Positions 8,763 through 17,973 are shown, counted from the first letter of the stretch. The stretch: DNA of 64,000 nucleotides from Mesonia oceanica (GCF_902499555.1 NZ_CABVMM010000011.1:1-64000), one strand, 5' to 3'. A program made the numbers and translations. Notes: generated by a model not told the origin, from the letters alone.

Positions 8763-9718
8763 AACTTAGCGAAATTCAGTTGAAACCGAGGTTGAAATTT
8801 AAAAAGTAATAAACTCCCCATGATTGCCGGAAATGCAAAATTGAAGAGCCACATGAGTGAACTTATCACTAATACCGGTAAAGCATTCACTTGAAAAAAA
8901 GAAAATAACCAAACTGCAATTCCTCCTTTTACAATTGCTTCTAAAAAGAAAATACTGGGTAGAACAGAAGCTAAAAAATACATCGAAAAAATACAGCTCA
9001 TAGCATCGAAGTAAGAAATTTCAACATTCAGCAATAGTAATAAAAAATAAAATTGATGACTGAAAACTAAATATCTCGCTAAGGACAACCCCAAAATTTC
9101 AATTCGGTTTTTATTTGAAAATTCACAAAAGGATTTTTGAAGTCTATAAAGTTGCTCTTTGACGTAAGAAGATTTCCAAAGAAAAAATAGGAATGCAATA
9201 AGAATAAAATTCGCAATTAAAATATTTTTAAATGAAATAAAGCTCAAACTAAAAGCAGAGTTATTCAATAAAAGAATAATTGCAAGTATCCCGAACAGCA
9301 CAGTTACTAATAGCTGACTCATATTTCCAAAGAAATTATAAAGTACAATTTTTTTCCAATAGTTCTTGCTGAAAAACATTGGTTTAGCTCCATATTCACC
9401 AATCCGGTTAGGAGTGAGAATGGCTATTGCGTGAGAACTTAAAAGTTGAAAAGCACTTTGACGAAAAGTAATGAATTCAATTTTATGCACTAATTTCTTC
9501 CATTTAAAAGTCTCTAAACTCCAATTGAAAACACTTAAAACCAATAAGAAAACAAAATCTGAAAATTGAATATGCTGAAGTTGTAAATTGAAGTCTGCCC
9601 AACTTAACTCATTATTTTGCGTGAGCTTATGGTAAATAAAAAGACAAATGGTAGAAAGCAAGGCTACTTTTAAAAGTAGTGAAAACAATTGCTTAGATTT
9701 GTAGTGAAGCCATCGCAT
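8753..9718 (-). CDS. Lysylphosphatidylglycerol synthase TM-region family protein (UPF0104-like)
   Basis: Integral membrane protein of about 321 residues with about eight hydrophobic segments, resembling the AglD/MprF flippase-like domain (PF03706). Typical features are the [16 protein letters not shown] motif near residues 103-118, corresponding to the conserved P-x-R-x-GE loop, and a conserved [17 protein letters not shown] segment. Related proteins support lipid or lipid-sugar movement across the membrane. It is coupled to the downstream GT2 gene by a 10-bp overlap. A TTG at 9724 could add two residues; ATG at 9718 is preferred. It diverges from ruvC with only a 23-bp gap. Confidence 0.82.
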   Translation of the reverse strand: MRWLHYKSKQLFSLLLKVALLSTICLFIYHKLTQNNELSWADFNLQLQHIQFSDFVFLLVLSVFNWSLETFKWKKLVHKIEFITFRQSAFQLLSSHAIAILTPNRIGEYGAKPMFFSKNYWKKIVLYNFFGNMSQLLVTVLFGILAIILLLNNSAFSLSFISFKNILIANFILIAFLFFLWKSSYVKEQLYRLQKSFCEFSNKNRIEILGLSLARYLVFSHQFYFLLLLLNVEISYFDAMSCIFSMYFLASVLPSIFFLEAIVKGGIAVWLFSFFQVNALPVLVISSLMWLFNFAFPAIMGSLLLFKFQPRFQLNFAKLWK

Positions 9719-9741
9719 ACACAAAGAAACAAATATTTAGT

Positions 9742-10293
9742 TTGAAAACAGAAAAAATAATTTTAGGCATTGATCCGGGAACAAGTATTATGGGGTTTGG
9801 ACTCATAAAAGTAATAGGAAAGCAAATGCAGTTTATGCAATTAAATGAGTTGATGCTGAAAAAATACGATGATCATTACGTAAAATTGAAATTGATTTTT
9901 GAGCGTACCATTGATTTAATAGACGCATATCATCCCGATGAAATTGCCATTGAAGCTCCTTTCTTTGGAAAAAATGTGCAATCGATGTTGAAATTGGGAA
10001 GAGCGCAAGGTGTGGCCATGGCTGCGGGATTAAGCAGGGAAATCCCGATTACAGAATATTCTCCGAAGAAAATAAAAATGGCCATTACCGGTAACGGAAA
10101 TGCCAGTAAAGAGCAAGTTGCTAGAATGTTGCAAAGTAACTTGAAATTGAAAAGCCTACCCGAAAATTTAGACTCTACCGATGGTCTGGCTGCAGCGGTT
10201 TGTCATTTTTATAATGCCGGTCGGGTAGAAAGTGGTAAAAGTTATTCTGGTTGGGCTTCATTTGTAAAAAAGAATCCTAATAAGATAAAATAA
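9742..10293 (+). CDS. ruvC: Crossover junction endodeoxyribonuclease RuvC
   Basis: Holliday-junction resolvase: a dimeric, Mg-dependent nuclease that cuts recombination intermediates delivered by RuvAB. The RNase H-like fold and acidic centre are visible: D11 in GIDPGT, E71 in IAIEAPFF, and D144 and D147 in [13 protein letters not shown]. The conserved [19 protein letters not shown] segment (108-126) is present. The 183-residue length fits. The start is a TTG, and the choice is firm: the next in-frame ATG is within GTSIMGFG, after the first catalytic Asp. ruvA and ruvB are not in the window. Confidence 0.96.
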   Translation: MKTEKIILGIDPGTSIMGFGLIKVIGKQMQFMQLNELMLKKYDDHYVKLKLIFERTIDLIDAYHPDEIAIEAPFFGKNVQSMLKLGRAQGVAMAAGLSREIPITEYSPKKIKMAITGNGNASKEQVARMLQSNLKLKSLPENLDSTDGLAAAVCHFYNAGRVESGKSYSGWASFVKKNPNKIK

Positions 10294-10365
10294 CTCTGTT
10301 AAAAAATTGAAAATGGACTTCCCTATGCCTGTGAGTTTGCCTACCTTCAAACTAAAAATAAACCG

Positions 10366-10920
10366 ATGAATACAAACAGGCTTTCAGAAAAAATTGAAGA
10401 GATTTTAAACCGTCAAGTAAGGAAAGAAGCAACGGCTTCTCAAATATACCTTTCTTTAGGTGCTTGGGCAGATAGTGAAGGGTTTGCAGGAGTAGCTAAT
10501 TTTCTTTTCCGTCATGCACAAGAAGAGCGTAACCATATGATTAAAGTGATGGATTACATTATGGAACGTGGTGGAAGAGTAAGAATTACCGGTATAGACG
10601 AACCTGCTAATGACCCTGAAAATTTACAGGAATGCTTAGAAAAAGTGTTTCAACACGAAGTAGATAATACCGAAGCCATTTATGAAATTGTAAATTTAGC
10701 CCAAGAAGAAAAAGATTGGGCAACTTGGAATTTTGGTCAGTGGTTTGTAAAAGAACAAATCGAAGAAGAAGCATTGGTATTAGATTTACTCGATAAATTA
10801 AAAGTTGCAGGAGGTACTAAAGCTACCGCCGAATCTTTATTATATTTAGATGCTCAATTTGAAAAAAAGGAAGACGAGGCTACGTTGGCCAGAGAAGCTT
10901 CCGGTAATCAACCTTTATAA
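10366..10920 (+). CDS. ftnA: Non-heme ferritin (FtnA type)
   Basis: Iron-storage protein forming a 24-subunit shell that oxidises Fe(II) and stores Fe(III). The four-helix ferritin fold is evident. Ferroxidase ligands are present as E21, E54 and H57 (EERNHM), a central Glu in HEVDNTEAIYEI and E131/E134-like residues in WFVKEQIEEE. The protein is 184 residues, slightly longer than E. coli FtnA because of an acidic C-terminal tail. The gene runs into the glutathione peroxidase gene with a 1-bp gap, suggesting shared transcription as an oxidative-stress pair. Confidence 0.95.
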   Translation: MNTNRLSEKIEEILNRQVRKEATASQIYLSLGAWADSEGFAGVANFLFRHAQEERNHMIKVMDYIMERGGRVRITGIDEPANDPENLQECLEKVFQHEVDNTEAIYEIVNLAQEEKDWATWNFGQWFVKEQIEEEALVLDLLDKLKVAGGTKATAESLLYLDAQFEKKEDEATLAREASGNQPL

Positions 10921-10921
10921 A

Positions 10922-11470
10922 ATGAAGAAAATTATTTTATTGTGTTTACTCATCCCAATAGCGATAACAGCACAAAACAAAAAACATATGGAAAATACCA
11001 TTTATCAATTTCAAGTAGAAGATATTGAAGGAAATGCTTTCGATTTAAGTTCTTTAAAAGGAAAGAAAGTAATGATTGTAAATACCGCTAGTAAATGTGG
11101 ATTAACACCTCAATACAAACAATTAGAAGAACTTTACCAAAAGTATAAAGACGATGATTTTGTAATCATAGGATTTCCTGCAAACAATTTTGCTAGTCAA
11201 GAACCAGGGACAGATGAAGAAATCGCTCAGTTTTGTGAACGCAACTACGGAGTTACTTTCCCGATGATGAGTAAAATTTCAGTAAAAGGAGATGATATGC
11301 ATCCGCTTTATCAATTTCTTACTCAAAAATCTAAAAACGGATATGCAGATTCTGATGTTTCTTGGAACTTTCAAAAATACTTAATTAATGAAGAAGGAAA
11401 AGTAGTGGAGGTAATCGACCCAAGAACTTTGCCAACGGATGAAAAGGTAATAAGCTGGATTGAAGAGTAA
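10922..11470 (+). CDS. Glutathione peroxidase-family thiol peroxidase, exported
   Basis: A 182-residue thiol peroxidase that reduces hydroperoxides, in bacteria usually with thioredoxin as reductant. The peroxidatic residue is Cys59 in NTASKCGLTPQ (not selenocysteine). The Gln of GFPANNFASQEP and the Trp-Asn of SWNFQKYL complete the catalytic tetrad. An N-terminal signal peptide (MKKIILLCLL to ITAQ) predicts export. The open frame reaches back to 10850, but the ATG at 10922, 1 bp after the ferritin stop, begins the signal peptide and is chosen. Confidence 0.93.
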   Translation: MKKIILLCLLIPIAITAQNKKHMENTIYQFQVEDIEGNAFDLSSLKGKKVMIVNTASKCGLTPQYKQLEELYQKYKDDDFVIIGFPANNFASQEPGTDEEIAQFCERNYGVTFPMMSKISVKGDDMHPLYQFLTQKSKNGYADSDVSWNFQKYLINEEGKVVEVIDPRTLPTDEKVISWIEE

Positions 11471-11540
11471 AAATTGTTATCTATGTCAGGCTAAACTTGG
11501 TTCAGTATCTTGATTTTATTGAAATTTAATAGGAGGAGAC

Positions 11541-11557
11541 CCTGAAACAAGCTCAGG
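11541..11557. repeat. Dispersed CCTGA...TCAGG hairpin repeat
   Basis: CCTGA (11541-11545) pairs with TCAGG (11553-11557). The surrounding text resembles the better copy at 19702-19720. It looks like a small REP-like intergenic element. Confidence 0.45.
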
Positions 11558-11573
11558 TTGATTGGAATATTTA

Positions 11574-11609
11574 TAAAAAATCCCGGACATCATAGTCCGG
11601 GATTTTTTG
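11574..11609. terminator. Bidirectional intrinsic terminator
   Basis: TCCCGGAC (11581-11588) pairs with GTCCGGGA (11595-11602), with a 6-nt loop, extended by A-T pairs. It is flanked by six A on the left and six T on the right, so it can act in both directions. It separates the glutathione peroxidase gene from the convergent M3 peptidase gene. Confidence 0.9.
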
Positions 11610-11665
11610 TTAGTTTGAGTCTTAAGAGTGCTCTCAAGATAGGATTGTCTAGAACTCTTTTATAA

Positions 11666-13690
11666 TTAAATCAATCCAGCGCGCTTTAATAAAGCTTCCG
11701 GATTAGGTTCTTGTCCGCGGAAACGCTTATATAAAACCATAGGATCTTCGGTGCCTCCTTTACTTAAAATATGGTCTTTAAATTTATCGGCAACGGTTTT
11801 ATTAAAAATCCCTTCTTCTTGAAAATAAGCGAAGGCATCGGCATCTAATACTTCTGCCCATTTATAGGAATAATATCCTGCTGAATAACCGCCTTGGAAA
11901 ATATGAGAAAAAGAAGTGCTCATACAGTTTTCAGCGACATCAGGATACAGTTTAGTAGCTTCAAAAGCTTTTAATTCATTTGCTTTTACATCATTAATTG
12001 TAGAAGGATCTACAGCGTGCCAAGCCATATCTAACATTCCGAAACTCAATTGGCGAACGGTTTGCATCCCTTCATGAAAATTAGCTGATTTTTTGATTTT
12101 CTCAATCATTTCCATGGGGATCACTTCGTCTGTTTCATAATGGCGAGCAAACAATTCTAAAGCTTCCGGTTCGTAGCACCAATTTTCTAGCATTTGGCTG
12201 GGTAGTTCAACAAAATCCCAATAGACTGAAGCTCCCGATAAACTGGGGTAGATAGAGTTAGCTAACATACCGTGTAAAGCGTGACCAAATTCATGAAATA
12301 ACGTGGTTACTTCATTAAAAGTTAGTAAGGATGGTTTTTTAGAAGTTGGTCGGGTAAAATTACAAACGTTAGAAACATGCGGACGTTCATTCTTTCCGTC
12401 TTTCACTTTTTGGTCTTTGTAGATCGTCATCCAAGCACCATTTCTTTTTCCTTCACGTGGATGAAAATCGGCATAAAAAAGCGCTAGAAAGTTATGGTCA
12501 CCATCATAAACTTCGTAAGTTTTTACTTCTTCGTGGTATTTATCTACATCAAAAACCTCTTTAAAATGAAGATCATAAAGTTTTTTAGCAACTGTAAAGA
12601 CTCCATGAATCACATTATCAAGTTTAAAATAAGGTTTCAGTTGTTCATCGTCTAATTGAAAACGCTTTTGCTTTAATTTTTCAGCATAATATGCGCTATC
12701 CCATTTTTCTAAATGATCGATACCGTCCAGTTCTTTAGCAAATTGTTCTAATTCATCAAATTCCTTTTGTGCGGCAGGTTTTGCCTTTTCGAGCATTTCA
12801 TTTAAAAAGTCGTTTACTTTCTCAGGACTTTTGGCCATACGCTCTTCTAAAATAAAATGAGCGTGGGTTTTAAAGCCTAATAAATTGGCGCGCTCGTGGC
12901 GAAGTTTGGCAATTTTTAAAACATTCTCTTGGTTATCATATTCATCATTTTGAAAACCTTTGGCGCCAAAAGCAATTGCAAGTTTTTTACGTAATTCTCT
13001 ATTCTCCGCATATTTCATAAACGGAATGTAACTCGGGTATTGCAGTGTGAAAATATAACCGCTTTTTCCTTTGGCTTTGGCTAATAGGTTGGCATTTTCT
13101 AATTCACTTTCCGGTAAACCTTTGAGTTCACTTTCATCTTCAATATGCAATTCGTAGCGATTGGTTTCTGCCAATACATTTTCTCCAAATGAAAGCGAAA
13201 GTTTTGAAAGTTCTTTATCAATTTCACGGAGTTTTTGTTTTTTGTCTTCCGGTAGGTTAGCTCCGTTTCGGGTAAAGCTTTTGTAATGTTTATCGAGAAG
13301 CGTTTTTTGTTCTACAGTAAGATCTAAGCTTTCTTTTTGCTCGTAAACTGCTTTTACGCGTTTAAATAATTCTTCATTTAGCGTCAAGTCATTACTAAAT
13401 TCACTTAACCAAGGGGAAACTTCTTGTGCGATTTGTTGAATCTCTTCATTGGTTTCTGCCGAATTTAAATTGAAAAATATACTGGAAACCCTACTTAGCG
13501 TTTCTCCAGCAAATTCTAAAGCTTCTAGGGTATTTTCAAAAGTTGGAGCTTCTTCGTTAGCCGTGATGGCATCAATTTCTGCTTTGGCTTTTGTAATGGC
13601 TTCTTGAAAAGCCGGTTTAAAATGTTCGTTTTCTATTTTAGAAAATGGAGCAGCGTTAAATGGCTCCAATAAAGGATTTTCTTGACTCAT
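11666..13690 (-). CDS. M3-family zinc metallopeptidase (peptidyl-dipeptidase Dcp / oligopeptidase A type)
   Basis: A 674-residue thimet-family peptidase that degrades short peptides. The zinc site HEFGH lies at residues 466-470, with the third ligand in the following FVELPSQMLENW segment (Glu). The conserved substrate-binding region HIFQGGYSAGYYSYKWAEVLDADAF near the C-terminus is present. No signal peptide is seen, so it should be cytoplasmic. Length and the N-terminal LLEPFNAAPFSKIENEHFKPAF match the Dcp/PrlC group; sequence alone does not separate dipeptidyl carboxypeptidase from oligopeptidase A. Confidence 0.93.
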   Translation of the reverse strand: MSQENPLLEPFNAAPFSKIENEHFKPAFQEAITKAKAEIDAITANEEAPTFENTLEALEFAGETLSRVSSIFFNLNSAETNEEIQQIAQEVSPWLSEFSNDLTLNEELFKRVKAVYEQKESLDLTVEQKTLLDKHYKSFTRNGANLPEDKKQKLREIDKELSKLSLSFGENVLAETNRYELHIEDESELKGLPESELENANLLAKAKGKSGYIFTLQYPSYIPFMKYAENRELRKKLAIAFGAKGFQNDEYDNQENVLKIAKLRHERANLLGFKTHAHFILEERMAKSPEKVNDFLNEMLEKAKPAAQKEFDELEQFAKELDGIDHLEKWDSAYYAEKLKQKRFQLDDEQLKPYFKLDNVIHGVFTVAKKLYDLHFKEVFDVDKYHEEVKTYEVYDGDHNFLALFYADFHPREGKRNGAWMTIYKDQKVKDGKNERPHVSNVCNFTRPTSKKPSLLTFNEVTTLFHEFGHALHGMLANSIYPSLSGASVYWDFVELPSQMLENWCYEPEALELFARHYETDEVIPMEMIEKIKKSANFHEGMQTVRQLSFGMLDMAWHAVDPSTINDVKANELKAFEATKLYPDVAENCMSTSFSHIFQGGYSAGYYSYKWAEVLDADAFAYFQEEGIFNKTVADKFKDHILSKGGTEDPMVLYKRFRGQEPNPEALLKRAGLI

Positions 13691-13788
13691 AGTTTGTTTT
13701 TCTGGAAAACGTAAAGATACGAAGAGTAAGGGGATTTCAGTTAGATTAAACTGATTGTAAATTTAGATTTTAAGTGAAATTACTTAGT

Positions 13789-14199
13789 TTATTCTTTAAC
13801 TTTTATATTTGGATTAATACTTAATAACTTCTTAAGTATTTCAGCTTTTTTAATAGGTGCTATATAAATTTCTTCAAAATTATATTTTATAATTAAACCA
13901 TTAGTAGCAAGAGCTGGCTTTAAACCGGACCATTTTGTTTTACCTATAGTAATTTCTTTTATTTCATTAATATTAATTTTACCTTTTATAAACCCAGAAC
14001 GATAATGCAGATTTTTTTCTTGTATTTTGTATTTAGTACTAAGAATGATCCAGATTAGTAGGATTAAAGGAATGGAAGCGATTATAAAATTTAAGACCTG
14101 ATCTTCTTTTGAATAGAAAAGTATAATTAAGAAAAGTATAAAAAATAATAATAAAAAAATATAGATAGATATACTTTTCTTTGCCTTGTAGATAGTCAT
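13789..14199 (-). CDS. Small membrane protein with a bacterial PH-like domain
   Basis: A 136-residue protein with two membrane helices (about residues 12-28 and 36-54). A C-terminal domain of beta-strand character (KYKIQEKNLHYRSG, KININEIKEITIGKTKWS, GLIIKYNFEEIYIAP) follows and fits the bacterial PH domain family (PF06713 type). The function of these domains is unknown. It is very lysine- and isoleucine-rich. It stands alone between the M3 peptidase and a divergent small membrane protein. Confidence 0.7.
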   Translation of the reverse strand: MTIYKAKKSISIYIFLLLFFILFLIILFYSKEDQVLNFIIASIPLILLIWIILSTKYKIQEKNLHYRSGFIKGKININEIKEITIGKTKWSGLKPALATNGLIIKYNFEEIYIAPIKKAEILKKLLSINPNIKVKE

Positions 14200-14347
14200 G
14201 ATTTTATATATGTAAATTTTTGAAATATAAAAATTTATTAAAAGATTCTTTATTTGTATTTTAAAAAAGAATTAAAAACCAATGTTATTTTAATAGCAAT
14301 TTAAAAATAAAATCTTTTAGATAAGTATTGGTAAATAATCTAAGGTA

Positions 14348-14650
14348 ATGAATACAGACAAACACTTTAAACTTTCTGATTTTTCAAAGGTGATGTTAGT
14401 ATCAAATAGCTTTGCTGTAATAACTTTAGGAGCAATCTGTTTGCAATGGAACTATCGGTTTGAGTCAGTATTTTTAGGAGCAATATTTCAGTTGTTTATT
14501 ATTCCCTCTATTTTAGTTACTCTATTTAATATAGGATTTTCGTTATATCTTATTATTTTAAAAAAAGAATTTAAAATGTCTTCTTTTATTTTAATTATGA
14601 GTTTAATTGGAGTCTTATTGATGATTTATATGCAATTAAATTATCCGTAA
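14348..14650 (+). CDS. Hypothetical small membrane protein
   Basis: A 100-residue protein that I do not recognise. It shows three hydrophobic segments (about residues 15-30, 40-68 and 75-95) and a short polar N-terminus. Codon use looks like its neighbours, and a strong terminator follows the stop, supporting a real gene. There is a 148-bp AT-rich region upstream with no clear consensus promoter. Confidence 0.55.
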   Translation: MNTDKHFKLSDFSKVMLVSNSFAVITLGAICLQWNYRFESVFLGAIFQLFIIPSILVTLFNIGFSLYLIILKKEFKMSSFILIMSLIGVLLMIYMQLNYP

Positions 14651-14662
14651 TTTTTAATAAAT

Positions 14663-14705
14663 AAAAAGACCTCACAACTTATAAAGTCTGTGAGGTCGAT
14701 TTTTT
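14663..14705. terminator. Bidirectional terminator between the small membrane protein gene and purE
   Basis: GACCTCACA (14668-14676) pairs perfectly with TGTGAGGTC (14689-14697). The left flank is A-rich and the right flank carries six T, so it can stop transcripts from both convergent genes. Confidence 0.85.
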
Positions 14706-14720
14706 ACAATGGTATAAATA

Positions 14721-15209
14721 TTATTTATTTTTCACTTCTTCCGCACCTTTGATTACTTTTTGTTTTAAACCTTCTTTATAGACCAAAATTTTGTCGAGCA
14801 CACATTTATCTGCAGCGCCAATAATTTGCGCCGCTAGAATCCCGGCATTTTTGGCTCCGTCTAAAGCTACGGTGGCTACAGGAACACCGCCCGGCATTTG
14901 TAAAATAGAAAGAACAGAATCCCAACCGTCAATTGAGTTTCTTGATTTTACAGGAACGCCAATCACCGGAAGTGGTGAAAGTGAAGCAATCATTCCCGGA
15001 AGGTGAGCTGCACCACCCGCACCGGCGATGATCACATTAAAACCACGTTCGTGAGCGTTTTTTCCGTAATCAAATAATTTTTCTGGAGTTCTGTGAGCTG
15101 AAACAATATCAACTTCCACCTCAATATCAAACCCCTTTAAAATATCAATGGCTTCTTGCATCACTGGAAGATCACTTGTACTTCCCATAATAATTCCTAC
15201 TTTACTCAT
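14721..15209 (-). CDS. purE: 5-(carboxyamino)imidazole ribonucleotide mutase PurE
   Basis: Purine biosynthesis enzyme that converts N5-CAIR, made by PurK, into CAIR. Class I PurE motifs are clear: MGSTSDLPVM near the N-terminus, SAHRTPE with the catalytic histidine (about residue 41), GAGGAAHLPGM, and the GVPV...SILQMPGGVPVATV block. The 162-residue length is standard. It lies 133 bp downstream of purK on the same strand and the two are probably co-transcribed through a repeat-bearing gap. Confidence 0.97.
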   Translation of the reverse strand: MSKVGIIMGSTSDLPVMQEAIDILKGFDIEVEVDIVSAHRTPEKLFDYGKNAHERGFNVIIAGAGGAAHLPGMIASLSPLPVIGVPVKSRNSIDGWDSVLSILQMPGGVPVATVALDGAKNAGILAAQIIGAADKCVLDKILVYKEGLKQKVIKGAEEVKNK

Positions 15210-15237
15210 ATTTTTATTTTTTTGCTTTTTATTTTAA

Positions 15238-15280
15238 CCCTTCCGCCTTCGGCACCTTCCCTTAAAAATAGAGGGAATTT
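15238..15280. repeat. Dispersed intergenic repeat between purK and purE
   Basis: CCTTCCGCCTTCGGCACCTT followed by TCCCT...AGGGA (15258-15276 region) forms two small hairpins. The text looks unrelated to coding sequence and resembles short palindromic elements seen elsewhere in this window. It sits within the purK-purE gap. Confidence 0.4.
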
Positions 15281-15342
15281 TTTTGAGTTGTTGACAAAGA
15301 AATTACGTTTTAGCTATTAAATGAATTAGAATTTACAGCTTT

Positions 15343-16503
15343 CTAACCTCTCGCGATTACTTTTATCTCTTTCTTCACTTCTTCTGCAATTCTTCGGGCT
15401 TCACTTAGATCTTTGTTCACGATAGTCACGTGTCCCATTTTTCTAAAAGGACGTGTTTGTTTCTTCCCATAAATATGTGGCGTTACGCCGGGCATTTGCA
15501 TAATCTTTTCAATGTTTTGATAATGCACTTGGCCTTCGTGATTTTCATCACCGACTAAGTTTACCATTACGCCACCCACTTTACTATCTGTTTCTCCTAA
15601 AGGCAAATCTAAAATTGCTCTGATATGTTGCTCAAACTGATTCGTAAAACTTGCTTCTATACTGTAGTGACCACTATTATGAGGTCGTGGTGCAACTTCG
15701 TTGACCAAAATTTCATCATCTTCGGTTTGAAACATTTCTACCGCTAATAAACCCACATGCTCAAAACTTTCTGAAACTTTTTTGGCTACTGCTCTGGCTT
15801 TTTCAGCCACGTGGTCTTCAATTCTGGCTGGGCAAATCACGTATTCTACTTGGTTGGCTTCCGGGTGAAATTCCATCTCCACCACCGGATAGGTTTTTAC
15901 TTCACCTGAAACATTTCTTGCTACAATTACCGCTAATTCATTTTTAAACGGAATCATTTTTTCAGCTAAACAAGTACCTTCCGGTAACGGAATCATATCT
16001 TCTTCTTCTCGAATCACCGAAACACCTTTACCATCATAACCGCCGGTACAACTTTTCCATACAAATGGATATTCCCATTCTTTCCGAACTAAAGCTTCCG
16101 TTAATTCATATTTTTCATCATAAACCGTAAAATCGGCTGTTGGAATTCCTTTTTCAGCATAAAATTGTTTCTGCACGCCCTTATCCTGAATTTTTCTCAA
16201 GGTTGCCGAAGATGGATAAACTTTTTTGCCTTCACTCTCCAATTGCTCTAAAGCATCTACGTTTACCAATTCAATTTCGAACGTGAGTACATCTACTTTT
16301 CGCCCAAAATTCACTACCGTATCAAAATCCATCAAATCGCCCTGCTCAAAAACATCACATGCAATTTTGCACGGTGCTTCGGGATTGGCTTCAAGCACAT
16401 AGGTTTGGATGTCGTATTTTCGCGTATCGTACAACATCATTTTACCCAACTGACCGCCGCCAAGGATACCGAGTTTAAAATCTGAAGAAAAATAGTTATG
16501 CAT
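15343..16503 (-). CDS. purK: 5-(carboxyamino)imidazole ribonucleotide synthase PurK
   Basis: ATP-grasp enzyme that uses ATP and bicarbonate to carboxylate AIR to N5-CAIR for PurE. It has the N-terminal GILGGGQLGKMM motif, the ATP-grasp segments VWKSCTGGYDGKGVSV and AEKMIPFKNELAVIVARN, and the metal-binding VNEVAPRPHNSGHYS. The preferred ATG at 16503 gives 386 residues starting MHNYFSSDFKLG, as expected for this family in Bacteroidota. The frame could begin at 16548, but the extra 15 residues look non-conserved. Confidence 0.96.
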   Translation of the reverse strand: MHNYFSSDFKLGILGGGQLGKMMLYDTRKYDIQTYVLEANPEAPCKIACDVFEQGDLMDFDTVVNFGRKVDVLTFEIELVNVDALEQLESEGKKVYPSSATLRKIQDKGVQKQFYAEKGIPTADFTVYDEKYELTEALVRKEWEYPFVWKSCTGGYDGKGVSVIREEEDMIPLPEGTCLAEKMIPFKNELAVIVARNVSGEVKTYPVVEMEFHPEANQVEYVICPARIEDHVAEKARAVAKKVSESFEHVGLLAVEMFQTEDDEILVNEVAPRPHNSGHYSIEASFTNQFEQHIRAILDLPLGETDSKVGGVMVNLVGDENHEGQVHYQNIEKIMQMPGVTPHIYGKKQTRPFRKMGHVTIVNKDLSEARRIAEEVKKEIKVIARG

Positions 16504-16814
16504 GTTTATTATGTTGAAGGTTTCTAGTTTAAAAATCAATTTATTCAAATGTCACATTTAACGGAGTCAAACTGTGAACGTTTCCCTATCGGGGCGGGCC
16601 TGCTTGCCTGCCGGCAGGCTTTTGGCATTCGCTTTTCGTTTTGTTTCTCGACTTCGCTCGAAATGACAAAACAAAAGAGCTTAAACAACTGCCTCAATCC
16701 CTAACGCAATTCATTTCAGCAAAAATAATTCTTTTTAAGAGATTTAACGAAAAAATAGGCTTTCTCTCTGTAATCCTTATCTTTGCAAAAAACAGAGTGA
16801 AAACTCAACTAAGC
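16504..16814. other. 311-bp purK-hpt intergenic region with repeat elements and a promoter
   Basis: This divergent gap holds a perfect 14-bp palindrome GCCTGCCGGCAGGC at 16606-16619 and the element TTTCTCGACTTCGCTCGAAA at 16644-16663; both look like REP-type intergenic repeats. Near the right end is the predicted hpt promoter. The first 174 bases of the open frame that reaches back to 16641 come from this repeat DNA and are not considered coding. Confidence 0.6.
16778..16785 (+). promoter_or_regulatory. Predicted -7 element of the hpt-adk-obg operon promoter
   Basis: TATCTTTG followed by C fits the Bacteroidota -7 consensus TAnnTTTG, 30 bp before the chosen hpt start. The matching -33 element is poor (ATAG at 16755-16758), so confidence is moderate. 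Confidence 0.5.
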
Positions 16815-17339
16815 ATGCTTCAGTTACACGATTTAACCTTTGTCCCTTTTATATCTTCAGCAGAAATTGAAGAGCGTATAGCCAAGCTAGCCCTACGAAT
16901 AGGTGAAGATTACCAAGGGGAAACACCTGTGTTTTTAGGAGTTTTAAATGGAGCCTATCAATTTACAGCAGCCTTAACGCAAAAATACAACGGTGATTGT
17001 GAAGTGGAGTTTACGAAACTAAAATCGTATGAAGGTACTTCTTCCACAGGAACTATTCAAAATTTAATTGGTGTTAATAACCTAAAAGGCAAACCTATTA
17101 TTGTGGTGGAAGATATTGTAGATACCGGCAATACCATATCAGAAATAATTAAAATTTTAGAAGCAGAAGAAGTAGCAAGTTATCGTATTGCAACGCTTTG
17201 TTACAAACCTGAAGCCTATAAAAAATCACATAGAATAGATTATATTGGGTTGGAAATTCCTAATAAATTTATTGTAGGTTATGGCTTAGATTACGACGGT
17301 TTAGGAAGAAATTTACCAGAAATATATCAACTTAAATAA
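16815..17339 (+). CDS. hpt: Hypoxanthine (purine) phosphoribosyltransferase
   Basis: Purine salvage enzyme that joins hypoxanthine or guanine to PRPP to form IMP or GMP. The PRPP loop IIVVEDIVDTGNTISEI (with the catalytic Asp) and the flexible-loop KLKSYEGTSSTG are clear. The C-terminal GLDYDGLGRNLPEIYQLK also fits. From ATG 16815 (MLQLHDLTF) the protein is 174 residues, the usual size; the longer open frame from 16641 starts in repeat DNA. It is followed 6 bp later by adk, and an hpt-adk-obg order is common in this phylum. Confidence 0.95.
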   Translation: MLQLHDLTFVPFISSAEIEERIAKLALRIGEDYQGETPVFLGVLNGAYQFTAALTQKYNGDCEVEFTKLKSYEGTSSTGTIQNLIGVNNLKGKPIIVVEDIVDTGNTISEIIKILEAEEVASYRIATLCYKPEAYKKSHRIDYIGLEIPNKFIVGYGLDYDGLGRNLPEIYQLK

Positions 17340-17345
17340 AGCTAA

Positions 17346-17918
17346 ATGACAAACATCGTATTGTTTGGCCCTCCGGGAGCCGGAAAAGGAACACAGGCAG
17401 ATATCTTAAAAAAGAAATATGAATTGGTACACATATCTACCGGAGACGTTTTTCGTTACAACATGAAAAATGAAACAGAATTGGGTAAAAAAGCCAAGTC
17501 TTTTATAGATAAAGGTCAGTTAGTACCTGATGAGGTAACCATTAACATGCTAAATGCAGAAGTTGATAAGCATCCTGAAGCCAAAGGAATTATTTTTGAT
17601 GGTTTCCCTCGTACTGAAGCTCAAGCAGGAGCTTTAGATAAATTATTAGAAAGCAAGAACGATTCGGTTAACGCCATGATTGCTTTAGAAGTTGAGGATG
17701 AGGTTTTAGTACAACGTTTATTGGAACGCGGAAAAACTTCCGGTCGTGCTGATGATGCCGACGAAAATGTAATTAGAAATCGTATTAAAGTTTATTACGA
17801 CGAAACAGCCATTCTTAAAAATTATTACAAAAAACAAGACAAATACTTTGGGGTAGATGGTGTAGGAAGCATTGATGAGATTACCCAACGCTTAAGCAAA
17901 GTGATAGATCAATTATAA
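17346..17918 (+). CDS. adk: Adenylate kinase
   Basis: Cytoplasmic enzyme interconverting ATP + AMP and 2 ADP. The P-loop GPPGAGKGTQ is at residues 8-17; the AMP-binding segments HISTGDVFRYNM and FDGFPRTEAQ follow; the LID region is the short type (RLLERGKTSGRADD) without zinc-binding cysteines. The 190-residue length fits this short form. It lies between hpt and obg with close spacing, suggesting a nucleotide-metabolism operon. Confidence 0.98.
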   Translation: MTNIVLFGPPGAGKGTQADILKKKYELVHISTGDVFRYNMKNETELGKKAKSFIDKGQLVPDEVTINMLNAEVDKHPEAKGIIFDGFPRTEAQAGALDKLLESKNDSVNAMIALEVEDEVLVQRLLERGKTSGRADDADENVIRNRIKVYYDETAILKNYYKKQDKYFGVDGVGSIDEITQRLSKVIDQL

Positions 17919-17973
17919 AACTTACTTAGAGTAGGTTTAATTTTAAAAATTTCCACAGCAGTGGAGAAGGAAT

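Noticed and set aside
16641..16814. In-frame extension of hpt by 58 codons
   Set aside because: It starts inside a palindromic repeat element and is not conserved-looking; the promoter box at 16778 lies inside it, and ATG 16815 gives the normal length.
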